A stretch of 64,000 bases of DNA from Clostridiaceae bacterium (GTDB taxonomy: Bacteria; Bacillota; Clostridia; Tissierellales; Sporanaerobacteraceae), in the NCBI GenBank assembly GCA_019391515.1, contig JAHXQP010000023.1:62001-126000 (forward strand). The letters are read 5' to 3'. The notes under the pieces are model-generated. The model was not told where the DNA came from and did no database searches. It saw only the letters and a program-made list of their open reading frames with translations. Positions 9,441 through 17,522 of this stretch are shown here, piece by piece. Each line of letters opens with the position of its first letter. The stretch's first letter is position 1. Position numbers and translations under genes: made by a program.

Positions 9441-11707
9441 CTACAAAAAGGATCTTTTTATTATGCCAACAGCTACTCCAAGTATTCTTACCTGATCGTC
9501 TCTAAACTGTGTAGGCTCATATTTTTTATTTTCAGGTATTAATAAAATTGTATCTCCCATTTTCATAAATCTTTTCAATGTTGCACTATCATCTATTGCA
9601 ACAGCAGCAATATCTCTATTATTAGCAGTTTCCTGTTTGCGTATTACAACATAATCTCTATTATTTATTCCTGCTTCTATCATGCTATCGCCCTTTATCT
9701 TTAATATATAATGGTTGTCTCCATTTATACAGTTTCTAGGCAAAGGAAAATCATCAACTATCTCTTCATTCATATATATGGCTTCTCCTGCAGCAATATT
9801 GGTGTAAACTGGAACATTGGCAAGCTCTATCTCTTTATAGTTTTTCCTTTCATATGAATCCTCTATCATAATTTCACATTTATCATTTATGTCCATAGTA
9901 ATAATACTTTCCTTATTCGTCCTAAGATTGATATATTTGTAACTTTCAATGCTTGATGGAAGCATTGATGAATTAAATAATGGTATATCATTGATAACTT
10001 CAAAATTTTTGTTAATAATATATATTTCATTACCATCGACAGCAATTCCATACTCACAAGTTCTGCAGCAACTCATATAGCTTTTTAATTGTCTAATTCC
10101 ATCATTTAACCCAGTTCCAAAGGCCTTTGTCTCAACAAAAATATATGGTATTTTATTTCCATTTTTATATATTGATATACAGATATCTACAGAACCAATT
10201 TTTGAAAAATTATTAACTTTATATTCGACATCAATAAGTCTTTCTGGATATTTATATGTTTCCATAAGCTCATTTATAAACCACTGTCGTATCTTTTCCT
10301 CATTCGAATATATATCAATTATCTCATCTTTAAATTTATATTTATCAATACTTACTTTATAAAAATTTCTTATATTTGATAATACATCAATTTTCAAATA
10401 TCTATTATCAATATCATCTAAAAATTTCGAAGGACTTCCACTTGTTGTTATATACAAAAATTCATTTGCCCTTGTCATTCCAACATAAAGTAGTTTTCTA
10501 TCCATTGATTCCTGTAAACTCTCTTCATTAAGATCTTCATAGCTTAGATATGGTATTATATTACTATTTACTCCTATAATAAAAACTACTTTGAACTCTA
10601 GTCCCTTTATAGAATGCATCGTTAGAAGTCTTATACTGTCCTTTTCAAAATTTGATTTTTTACTGTCTACAATAATATTCTCAATTCCTGAAATATCTAA
10701 TTTTTCTTTAATATCTTTAATAATATTCATATTTCTTGCAATAATTGCAATATCTTTCTTTTTAAATCTACTGATAGTATTACTTTTAATTTCAGAAATT
10801 ATAAAACTTGCTTCATCAAATGAATTTTTAAAATATCTACAGACTGGATATTCCCCTTGACGATCTATAAGCAAAGGTTGTACAAAATTTTCATTTTCCA
10901 CTATATTTTTATCATTCTCAATAAGACTATAGGCAGCCTCTGCTATTTGTGTGGTAGTTCTATAATTTTTGCTAAGAGAGTTGCTCTTTCCAGTCATATC
11001 AAACTCTATGCTTTTGAAACTTCTACCTTTAATAAGCCATGAATGAGAATAAATACTTTGAGCCGTATCACAAATAAACATTATACTTGAATATTCCTTT
11101 TCTAAAAGAAGGGGTTTCAAAAACTCAAGTTGAACTCTAGTTAAATCCTGACTCTCATCAATAATAATATGGGTGTATTTCTTACTTACTTCTTTTTTAG
11201 CCTGATTATATGCAATAAGAGCCATATCTTTAAAATCTATATATCCTATGCTTCTAAGTCTTTCGTTATATATTTCCATAAGCCGAAATATAGCACTTCT
11301 TGTAGTAGAATTTTTCATAAGTTTTTGAGGTCCATTACTACCTTGTTTGTTCTTCCTATCCTATCAACGTTTTGATATTCTTCAAGCTCCATATAATTAC
11401 AAGATTTTATCCAATCTATTTCATCTAATAGAAAGTCTATGTACTTTTGATCAAGCAGCTTTACATCTTTATAAATCTTAGACAACTCACTCACACATGA
11501 CGCTAAAATTGAATATTTTTCTTTATTGTCACTGATAACATTAATATTAGAATTGTTTTCTCTTTTGTAGTCACAAAAATATTTATACATTATACTATCT
11601 ACAGTTTTTATATCTAGTTTATTTGTTTTATCCTTTCCAAACAAATCCACCTGCTTAACCTTGGAATCGTCTATCTTTTCATAAATATATTTTACATATT
11701 GTATCAA
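9441..11707 (-). pseudogene. Broken UvrD-helicase / HsdR_N / LexA-like fusion
   Basis: Two overlapping frames form one decayed gene. The 5' frame (11315-11707) holds the post-Walker helicase region (IKTVDSIMYKYF, SCNYMELEEYQNVDRIGR). The 3' frame (9441-11318, 625 residues) has motif II IIIDESQD at 51-58, motif V TMHSIKGLEF near 233 and motif VI LLYVGMTRA near 276. A PD-(D/E)xK-like, HsdR_N-type segment follows (VDIC at 378, FVETK ending at 398). A S24 LexA/UmuD domain has Ala510-Gly511 as a candidate cleavage bond, Ser545 in KGDSM and Lys582 in ATLKRF. A lost base near 11340 would restore NGPQKLMKNS across the junction. No GxGKT exists in the roughly 107 bases before the next gene, so motif I is missing and ATPase activity should be lost. 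The overlap ATGA could still allow separate translation of the 3' part. Confidence 0.8.
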
Positions 11708-11813
11708 TATAATCTTTCATTTTTTTAAAGCCTCCAAAGCTTTCTCTTTCTGCATTAGATATTGTCTCCCTCTGATAATACGATATACAAATAACTAAAA
11801 AGTAGAGCTAACT

Positions 11814-12011
11814 TTATAAACTAATATCTATATTTCCTCCAATATTAGGATTGACTGACTGTTCCATGATTCTGGTGTTAACTTCCAACATTTTTGCTAA
11901 ATCTACATTTTGTCCCTTTGCTGTATCCATTGCCATTTTCATTATAGATACACTTGCTTCTTGAGCTACTTTCATTTGGCTTAGTCCCATTGATAATCCT
12001 GCTATGTCCAT
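11814..12011 (-). CDS. YjfB-like putative motility protein
   Basis: This small 65-residue protein begins MDIAGLSMGLSQMKVAQEAS and matches the YjfB family of short proteins found beside flagellar genes in Firmicutes, with a conserved helical N-half and a tail ending in GGNIDISL. It is preceded by AGGAGG at good spacing. The function is undefined; the genomic setting just downstream of flagellin suggests a flagellum-related role. It is separated from flagellin by a terminator, so it is probably transcribed on its own. Confidence 0.8.
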   Translation of the reverse strand: MDIAGLSMGLSQMKVAQEASVSIMKMAMDTAKGQNVDLAKMLEVNTRIMEQSVNPNIGGNIDISL

Positions 12012-12112
12012 GTGAAAACCTCCTTTTTATGATTTTAATATTGTTATCTGTCTCTGTAGATATTTCAATATTAAATTATAAAATACCTTCCATTTGATAA
12101 AACTTTCTCATT

Positions 12113-12143
12113 GAAAAAGTCAGAGGAGTAATTTCCTCTGACT
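12113..12143 (-). terminator. Flagellin terminator
   Basis: Arms AGTCAGAGGA (12118-12127) and TCCTCTGACT (12134-12143) with a 6-base loop, then TTTTT in the minus direction, immediately after the flagellin stop codon. Confidence 0.9.
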
Positions 12144-12162
12144 TCCTTATTATCATATCCAA

Positions 12163-13326
12163 TTATCTTAATAATTGTAATACTGTTTGAGGTGCTTGGT
12201 TTGCTTGAGCCAACATAGCAGTTGAAGCTTGTTGTAAGATGTTTTGTTTTGTAAATTCCATCATTTCTCTTGCCATATCTACGTCTCTAACTCTTGATTC
12301 TGCAGCTTGTAGGTTTTCAGCAGCATTGTCTAAGTTTTTGATTGTATGTTCTAGTCTGTTTTGAACAGCACCTAATTTTGATCTTTCTTTTGAAACAGTT
12401 TCTATTGCACTATTTATAGTTGTAATAGCTTTTGAAGCTGATTTTTGATCAGAGATATTTACCCCTGCTGATTTAGATGCATCTTCATCTACTTCAGCCG
12501 TTAAAGTTAAATCTGTACCCTTAGCTGTTAACGTATCAGTTCCCTCGAAATCTTCAGTAGTGGATACTGCTATGTTTGCTTCTCCAGCAACACTTTCTAA
12601 TGCAGTCTTAACATCAGCCTTAGTTGCAGTTATATCTGTATCCTTTGCTAATGTTACAGTAATTTCTTTAGTATCCTTATTATATAATGCTCCAGTTTTT
12701 GTGTCTTTATCTCCTGCTTCTTCAAATTTTATTTTTACTTTCTCACCATCTAAACTACGAACTTGTAATCCTTCAATATTTGTAGCATCAACATCTTCAG
12801 CCTTATATACTTCTCCATTTATTTTCAATGCATCTGCTCTCATGTCATTGATACTTACTTCTAAATCTTGTCCTTCATTTGCACCTATATGGAATTTCTT
12901 ATTAGCAAAAGTATTGTCTAGTAATTTTTGAGTATTAAATTCAGTGTTGTTTCCTATTCTATCTATTTCTTGTCTTAATTGGTTCATTTCATCTTGTAAT
13001 GCTGCTCTATCTACTTCAACGTTTGTATCGTTAGCTGATTGTACTGCTAATTCTCTCATTCTTTGAAGGATTGCATGAGTTTCATCTAATGCACCTTCTG
13101 CAGTTTGAATAAGTGAGATACCGTCTTGTGAGTTCTTTGAAGCCATGTTTAATCCTCTAATTTGGCCTCTCATTTTTTCTGATATTGATAGTCCTGCTGC
13201 GTCATCTCCTGCTCTGTTGATTCTAAATCCTGATGATAGTTTTTCTAAGGATTTAGCTGTTCCTGTGTTGTTAATACCTAATTGTCTGTTGGCATTCATC
13301 GCCATCATGTTATTATTAATTCTCAT
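12163..13326 (-). CDS. hag: Flagellin
   Basis: The 387-residue filament subunit has the conserved D0/D1 N-terminus (MRINNNMMAMNANRQLG, then SSGFRINRAGDDAAGLSISE) and C-terminus (RVRDVDMAREMMEFTKQNIL, ending QTVLQLLR). The central 180-290 region is variable, rich in Thr, Asp and Lys, and forms the surface-exposed domain. It is secreted through the flagellar type III apparatus and polymerises as the filament. Its own sigma-D promoter and a long leader with a CsrA-type site are visible upstream. Its neighbours csrA and fliW are the expected regulators. AAGGAGGA is the Shine-Dalgarno. Confidence 0.97.
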   Translation of the reverse strand: MRINNNMMAMNANRQLGINNTGTAKSLEKLSSGFRINRAGDDAAGLSISEKMRGQIRGLNMASKNSQDGISLIQTAEGALDETHAILQRMRELAVQSANDTNVEVDRAALQDEMNQLRQEIDRIGNNTEFNTQKLLDNTFANKKFHIGANEGQDLEVSINDMRADALKINGEVYKAEDVDATNIEGLQVRSLDGEKVKIKFEEAGDKDTKTGALYNKDTKEITVTLAKDTDITATKADVKTALESVAGEANIAVSTTEDFEGTDTLTAKGTDLTLTAEVDEDASKSAGVNISDQKSASKAITTINSAIETVSKERSKLGAVQNRLEHTIKNLDNAAENLQAAESRVRDVDMAREMMEFTKQNILQQASTAMLAQANQAPQTVLQLLR

Positions 13327-13330
13327 TATA

Positions 13331-13390
13331 AATTCCTCCTTGAAATTTTATTTATTCGGCATCCGTGCCTGCCGCCTTTTGGGCGAAATT
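13331..13390 (-). promoter_or_regulatory. Flagellin leader with CsrA-type hairpin
   Basis: In the mRNA, CGGCA and UGCCG (13370-13374 and 13357-13361) form a stem whose loop ends in CACGGA, giving CACGGAUG, close to the CsrA consensus with GGA at the loop edge. A second GGA is inside the Shine-Dalgarno AAGGAGGA at 13332-13339. This mirrors the two-site hag leader of B. subtilis, where CsrA blocks translation until FliW removes it. Confidence 0.7.
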
Positions 13391-13423
13391 AGAAAATAAA
13401 ATGTTTTTTTATTTTCATTATAT

Positions 13424-13450
13424 ATATCGGGAATGAATTATAAAACTTTA
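13424..13450 (-). promoter_or_regulatory. Sigma-D promoter of flagellin
   Basis: Read on the minus strand: TAAA (13447-13450), a 15-base spacer, then CCCGATAT (13424-13431). The B. subtilis sigma-D consensus is TAAA, 14-16 bases, GCCGATAT. The -35 element overlaps the csrA stop codon. Confidence 0.85.
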
Positions 13451-13684
13451 GTCTTTTTTATCTTTTTTCATTATTTCTTTTAGCATATCTAAGTTTATAT
13501 TTATTTCTGAGGCTTTTTTGTTTTCTTCTTGTATGTTTTCGTATAGTTCTTTTCTTATAATATCTATATTTTTAGAGGCTTCTATCCCTAATTTTACTTT
13601 CCCATCGCTTATTTCCAATACTTTTACTTCTATATTATCTCCTATGATTATACTTTCATCTTTTTTTCTAGTAAGGATTAGCAT
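13448..13684 (-). CDS. csrA: Carbon storage regulator CsrA
   Basis: The 78-residue protein starts [20 protein letters not shown] and continues [19 protein letters not shown], the classic CsrA fold with the RNA-binding edge strands. CsrA dimers bind GGA motifs in mRNA leaders and block translation. The gene sits three bases from fliW and just upstream of flagellin, whose leader has a candidate target. The tail is longer than that of many homologues and Lys-rich. Confidence 0.96.
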   Translation of the reverse strand: MLILTRKKDESIIIGDNIEVKVLEISDGKVKLGIEASKNIDIIRKELYENIQEENKKASEININLDMLKEIMKKDKKD

Positions 13685-13686
13685 AT

Positions 13687-14139
13687 TTAAGCCCCCTCAC
13701 TATTTGATTCTTTTTTAAATATATAGTATTTAGTTGAGTATCTACCATCATCTAACACTATTTGTTTCCCTAGTTTTTCTTTTACATTTACTACTATTGG
13801 TCCCGAAAGGTTTGTTGTCATTTCTTCTATATTTTCTGGTATTACTACTATGGTATATAATGCTACATCTCCTTCATCTTTTATTTTAAGTGCTTCTATA
13901 GCTGATTCTGGTAACCTTATATCATAGTCAACTTTTACAAAGAAAGGATTTATAACTACAAAGGCTAAATCTTGATTGTCTACTGACTGAAGCCATTGGA
14001 ATGGGTTTTCTTCGTCTGTATTGTTTATGATTATGTATCTTTTTTCTTTTTCGAATCCTGGAATACCATTAGGAAAGTTAATTATACTACTCTCATCTAT
14101 TTCAATTTCCCCAAAATTTCTAGTATTTAACTTCACCAT
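13687..14139 (-). CDS. fliW: Flagellar assembly factor FliW
   Basis: This 150-residue protein starts with [20 protein letters not shown] followed by [10 protein letters not shown], diagnostic of FliW. FliW binds both flagellin and CsrA, releasing the flagellin mRNA from repression when flagellin leaves the cytoplasm. It is immediately upstream of csrA, with which it forms a conserved pair. Shine-Dalgarno GAGGAG lies just upstream. In this genome a palindromic repeat separates it from the DUF6470 gene, so its promoter may be local. Confidence 0.96.
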   Translation of the reverse strand: MVKLNTRNFGEIEIDESSIINFPNGIPGFEKEKRYIIINNTDEENPFQWLQSVDNQDLAFVVINPFFVKVDYDIRLPESAIEALKIKDEGDVALYTIVVIPENIEEMTTNLSGPIVVNVKEKLGKQIVLDDGRYSTKYYIFKKESNSEGA

Positions 14140-14180
14140 TTCTCCTCCTCAAAGGTAACTTAGTTTAGTACTTTCTTTTT

Positions 14181-14570
14181 ACATAGTGCTGGATCCCGCA
14201 AATAGAAATAAAAATTCGCTCCGAAAAGGGTTTTGATGAAATAGTATCCTCCCTAAAAATAAAATGCTAAATGTTTTCAAACTCGCTTCGCTCAAACAGT
14301 GAAAAATTTTTAACACATTTTATTTTTATGTCGGATTATTTCATAGCAAAACCCTTTTAAGTCCCTCATTTTTTATTTCTATTTGCTTAAACATTGTACT
14401 ATTTGAATAGATGTGTCTAAAGTTTTAAACTATACATAGTTAAGGATTTTGGGTTATTGCGTTTGACTGACTAAAAAAGCCTTTGACTAGAAAATCAAGT
14501 CCTATTTTCTTCAAAGCTTTTTCGGAAGGAAAACCAATAACCCAAAATCCGTGGACTGTCACTATGCTAA
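14181..14570 (-). repeat. Dispersed palindromic repeat, copy A
   Basis: The 390-base stretch between fliW and the DUF6470 gene holds no gene. It contains a core of about 220 bases (14181-14401) forming a long imperfect hairpin centred on CTCGCTTCGCTC. Beside it is a second palindromic module (14444-14554) bounded by GGATTTTGGGTT and AACCCAAAATCC. Both modules recur in copies B and C, which are in the opposite orientation. Confidence 0.88.
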
Positions 14571-14579
14571 AAGAAAACC

Positions 14580-15014
14580 TCAAAGTCCCATATTTATATT
14601 ATTACCAAGCTCATTTCCTTTTTTATAATTCAATACCGATTCTTTATAAAAATTTAACTTTCCCATTTCCCATTCTAAATTCAAATACCCTTCTACATCT
14701 ATCTTAGGCATGCTTTTAGGCATTATATCTATATTCCATTCTTTATTATCAAAAGTATTGTCAAAGGCTATTTGTGGTATGGCATCTGGTATTCTGTTTT
14801 CTATACTTGCCATTCTATTGCCTTCGGACACTATTCTATCTATTCCTTCTGATAGCTGTGATTTTGAATATTCAACACATTCTTTAGCCAAATCAGCATT
14901 GTTTTTAAGCCCTGCTTCAGCAAAACATTGATACTGGTCTATAGTTACTTTTGGAAGCTGTCTATCTATATAGACCTTTGGATAAGTAGTCTGGATATTC
15001 AAAGGAGTTATCAA
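14580..15014 (-). CDS. DUF6470 family flagellar-cluster protein (YviE-like)
   Basis: I placed the start at TTG 15014 (MITPLNIQTTYPKVYID) because GGGAG is well spaced for it; the longer TTG at 15035 would place that site inside the gene. At 144 residues it resembles the YviE/DUF6470 proteins located between flgL and fliW in B. subtilis and clostridia. The function is not known, and no membrane segment or signal peptide is present. Synteny is the main support for a motility role. Confidence 0.8.
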   Translation of the reverse strand: MITPLNIQTTYPKVYIDRQLPKVTIDQYQCFAEAGLKNNADLAKECVEYSKSQLSEGIDRIVSEGNRMASIENRIPDAIPQIAFDNTFDNKEWNIDIMPKSMPKIDVEGYLNLEWEMGKLNFYKESVLNYKKGNELGNNINMGL

Positions 15015-15059
15015 TTTTATCCACTCCCTTCCCAAATTTATAATTGATTTCTTAAGGTA

Positions 15060-16031
15060 TTATCTTAAAAAATCCACTAGACTTGGTTGAATTATATTCA
15101 TTCCTACTGATAAACTTGCTCTATATACATTTTCTTCTGCTTTTAAATCTATAGAAGCTTTAGCTAAATCTGTATCTTCATTTTTTGATAGAAGTTCTGT
15201 AGTACTTAGTACCTGAGAGTCTAATTTATCCTTAGTTAATTCCAATCTTCTCATCTTAGCCCCTATTTCTGCCCTTACTGATAGGGCTTGATCCATACAA
15301 GTTTGTAATCTTCCTATGGTTTTATCTATTTCACCTTTATTAGCTTTTGGATCTTCTAATGCAGCTTCAAATTGTTCAAAAACAGAGATTAGGTAACTTG
15401 AATCATTTGTATCTACTTCCGTTTTTTCAAAGGGGTTATTTTCATTGACTGTTCCCACTCCAAAAATTTTTATCCCTACAGTATTTACCTTTACAGTTTC
15501 AGAAACTCCTATATTATATTCTACTATCTCATCTGCAGTTAATTTAGATGTTCCATTAGAATTTTCATCTACTAATTTATAACTTCCATCTTCATCAAAC
15601 AACTTCTTATCTGTTTTATATCCCGTAAATATATATCTTCCTGCGTAGGTGGTATTCCCAATTTCTATTAAATGTTTTTTTAGTTGCTCCACTTCTGCTT
15701 TTACTTTTTCTAGATCTTCTTCTGAATAGGTTTCATTTGCCATTTGTACAGCCAATTCATTTGCTCTATGTAATACACTTCCTATTTCTATAAGAGCTGA
15801 TTCTGTTTCTCTCATCCAAGATTCTGCATCTTCTGCATTCCTTTTATATTGTTGGATTTTTGAAATATCGGTACGCAATTTAAGACTTTTACTAGCCCCT
15901 ATTGGATCATCTGAAGGAACTGAAAACTTCTTTTTACTAGATATTTGTTGATTTATCTTGTCCAATCTACCTAGATTTTGATTTAAATTATATAATAAAT
16001 TGCCAACAAGCATATTGTTAGTAACACGCAT
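15060..16031 (-). CDS. flgL: Hook-filament junction protein FlgL
   Basis: The 323-residue protein has a flagellin-like N-terminus (MRVTNNMLVGNLLYNLNQNL, then SSKKKFSVPSDDPIGASKSL) and a C-terminus (EENVYRASLSVGMNIIQPSL) typical of HAP3. FlgL caps the hook and joins it to the filament with FlgK. It follows flgK by 24 bases in the flgM operon, so the genes are co-transcribed. It has about the usual length for the family. Confidence 0.95.
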   Translation of the reverse strand: MRVTNNMLVGNLLYNLNQNLGRLDKINQQISSKKKFSVPSDDPIGASKSLKLRTDISKIQQYKRNAEDAESWMRETESALIEIGSVLHRANELAVQMANETYSEEDLEKVKAEVEQLKKHLIEIGNTTYAGRYIFTGYKTDKKLFDEDGSYKLVDENSNGTSKLTADEIVEYNIGVSETVKVNTVGIKIFGVGTVNENNPFEKTEVDTNDSSYLISVFEQFEAALEDPKANKGEIDKTIGRLQTCMDQALSVRAEIGAKMRRLELTKDKLDSQVLSTTELLSKNEDTDLAKASIDLKAEENVYRASLSVGMNIIQPSLVDFLR

Positions 16032-16055
16032 AGATTTTCTCCTTTCAATTAAAAA

Positions 16056-17480
16056 TTATCTTCCTACCAATCCTAATCTATTTATAGTTACATCTAATAT
16101 AGTATCAAATGTAGTTATCATCTTAGCTGCTGATACATAAGCATGCTGAAATCTAACTAGATTTCCTATTTCTTCATCTATAGACACACCTGATTCTGAT
16201 TGTCTTCTTCTTAGAATATTTTTCATAACTACCTCTTGGGTACCTTTCATTCTATTGGCCTGCATGCTATCTACTGCCATATTAGATAATATAGCTTTAA
16301 TAAAATCATCAGGATTACCTTTCGACATACCATCTGTAAAAAATTCATTATCTTCCCTCAAGGCTATTATTTTAAGTAAATTTTTATTATCTTCCACTCC
16401 ACCAGGCTCACCGGCAACAGCTATTTTTCTTAAATCTTCTATAATTTCATTTGACACAGCTATAGTTGCAGCTGGATTTTTTTCATCCATTGTAAAGAAA
16501 TCAATATCATGACTTTCATCTAATCCATAACCTAATCTATGTTGCTCATTTATTCCTTCTGCGAATCCCTTAGCAAAATCATTTAATTTATTCTGATAAT
16601 AAGGAATTCCTCTATATTTACCATCTTCTCCATTACCATCTACTAAATCTAAAAGTCCTTTTAATTCTCCTGATTTTAAATTTATATCATTTCCATTAGC
16701 CCATTTTAATTCTTTAGGACTATTTATATCATTCTTATCTTTAGGTCTATATTCCATCTTTGTTATATAGTCATGGTCTACTAAAGTAATACCACTTATT
16801 GATACTTTATATTTTCCATCTTTAGATTCATCTACCCTTACATTTACAATCTTTGATAACTCATCTACTAATAATTCTCTTTGGTCTCTTAAATCATTGG
16901 CCGAATTTCCGTCAATTTCTAGTGCATATATTTGTTTATTTAATGCAGCTATTTGTTCTCCTATATCGTTTATCTGTTTTACCTTTGTCTCTATTACAAA
17001 TTCAGTTTCATTTTTAAGATTTTCAAGCCTTTTTGCTGTTTCATTTATATGTTTAGTTAGTGCTATGGCAGTTTCTTTTACTGGTTCCCTATAGGAAAAA
17101 TCCGAAGAATTAGTAGAAAGATTTGTTAATGATTCAAAAAAATCATCCATGTATTGTCTAAAACTGCTATCTGAAACTTCACCAAAAAGCTTTTCTATCT
17201 CCATAAGCGTATTCTTTTTTACTTCCCATTCTCCCATAGGTGCAGATTCATTCCAGTATTTAAGATCTATATAGGAATTTCTCATTCTTTCTATGTCATA
17301 TATTTCTGTACCAGTACCTAAAAAACCTACTCCTGGCATATGGAATGGAGCTGTCGCTCTTTGATTTGCAACTTGTCTTGAATAACCATCTGTATTCATA
17401 TTGTTTAAATTATGATTTGTTACATATAAGGACCTTTGACTAGCTATAAGTCCTGATACAGCTGAGTTAAAACCATACAT
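16056..17480 (-). CDS. flgK: Hook-associated protein FlgK, copy 2
   Basis: The N-terminus (FNSAVSGLIASQRSLYVTNH, NLNNMNTDGYSRQ) and C-terminus (DEEIGNLVRFQHAYVSAAKM, then ITTFDTILDVTINRLG) match FlgK. FlgK is exported and forms the hook-proximal junction ring. It is 474 residues, within the usual range. A second flgK-type gene lies immediately upstream with a clearly different middle region. The NxxT/N-type pattern of the N-terminus here (NTDGYSRQ) is closer to the classical motif than the upstream paralogue (NNPYYTRQ). Confidence 0.93.
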   Translation of the reverse strand: MYGFNSAVSGLIASQRSLYVTNHNLNNMNTDGYSRQVANQRATAPFHMPGVGFLGTGTEIYDIERMRNSYIDLKYWNESAPMGEWEVKKNTLMEIEKLFGEVSDSSFRQYMDDFFESLTNLSTNSSDFSYREPVKETAIALTKHINETAKRLENLKNETEFVIETKVKQINDIGEQIAALNKQIYALEIDGNSANDLRDQRELLVDELSKIVNVRVDESKDGKYKVSISGITLVDHDYITKMEYRPKDKNDINSPKELKWANGNDINLKSGELKGLLDLVDGNGEDGKYRGIPYYQNKLNDFAKGFAEGINEQHRLGYGLDESHDIDFFTMDEKNPAATIAVSNEIIEDLRKIAVAGEPGGVEDNKNLLKIIALREDNEFFTDGMSKGNPDDFIKAILSNMAVDSMQANRMKGTQEVVMKNILRRRQSESGVSIDEEIGNLVRFQHAYVSAAKMITTFDTILDVTINRLGLVGR

Positions 17481-17522
17481 ATTTTTTCAATCCTTTCGCA
17501 AAAATTTATAATTGGCAAGCCT

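Noticed and set aside
11315-11707. Treating the 130-residue frame as a separate gene
   Set aside because: Its end is out of frame with the conserved NGPQKLMKNS stretch, and its beginning lacks the helicase P-loop; it is the 5' half of one broken gene.
14181-14570. CRISPR array or insertion sequence at the repeat sites
   Set aside because: There are no regular short repeats with unique spacers, and no transposase frame; the structure is palindromic and only three copies were seen.
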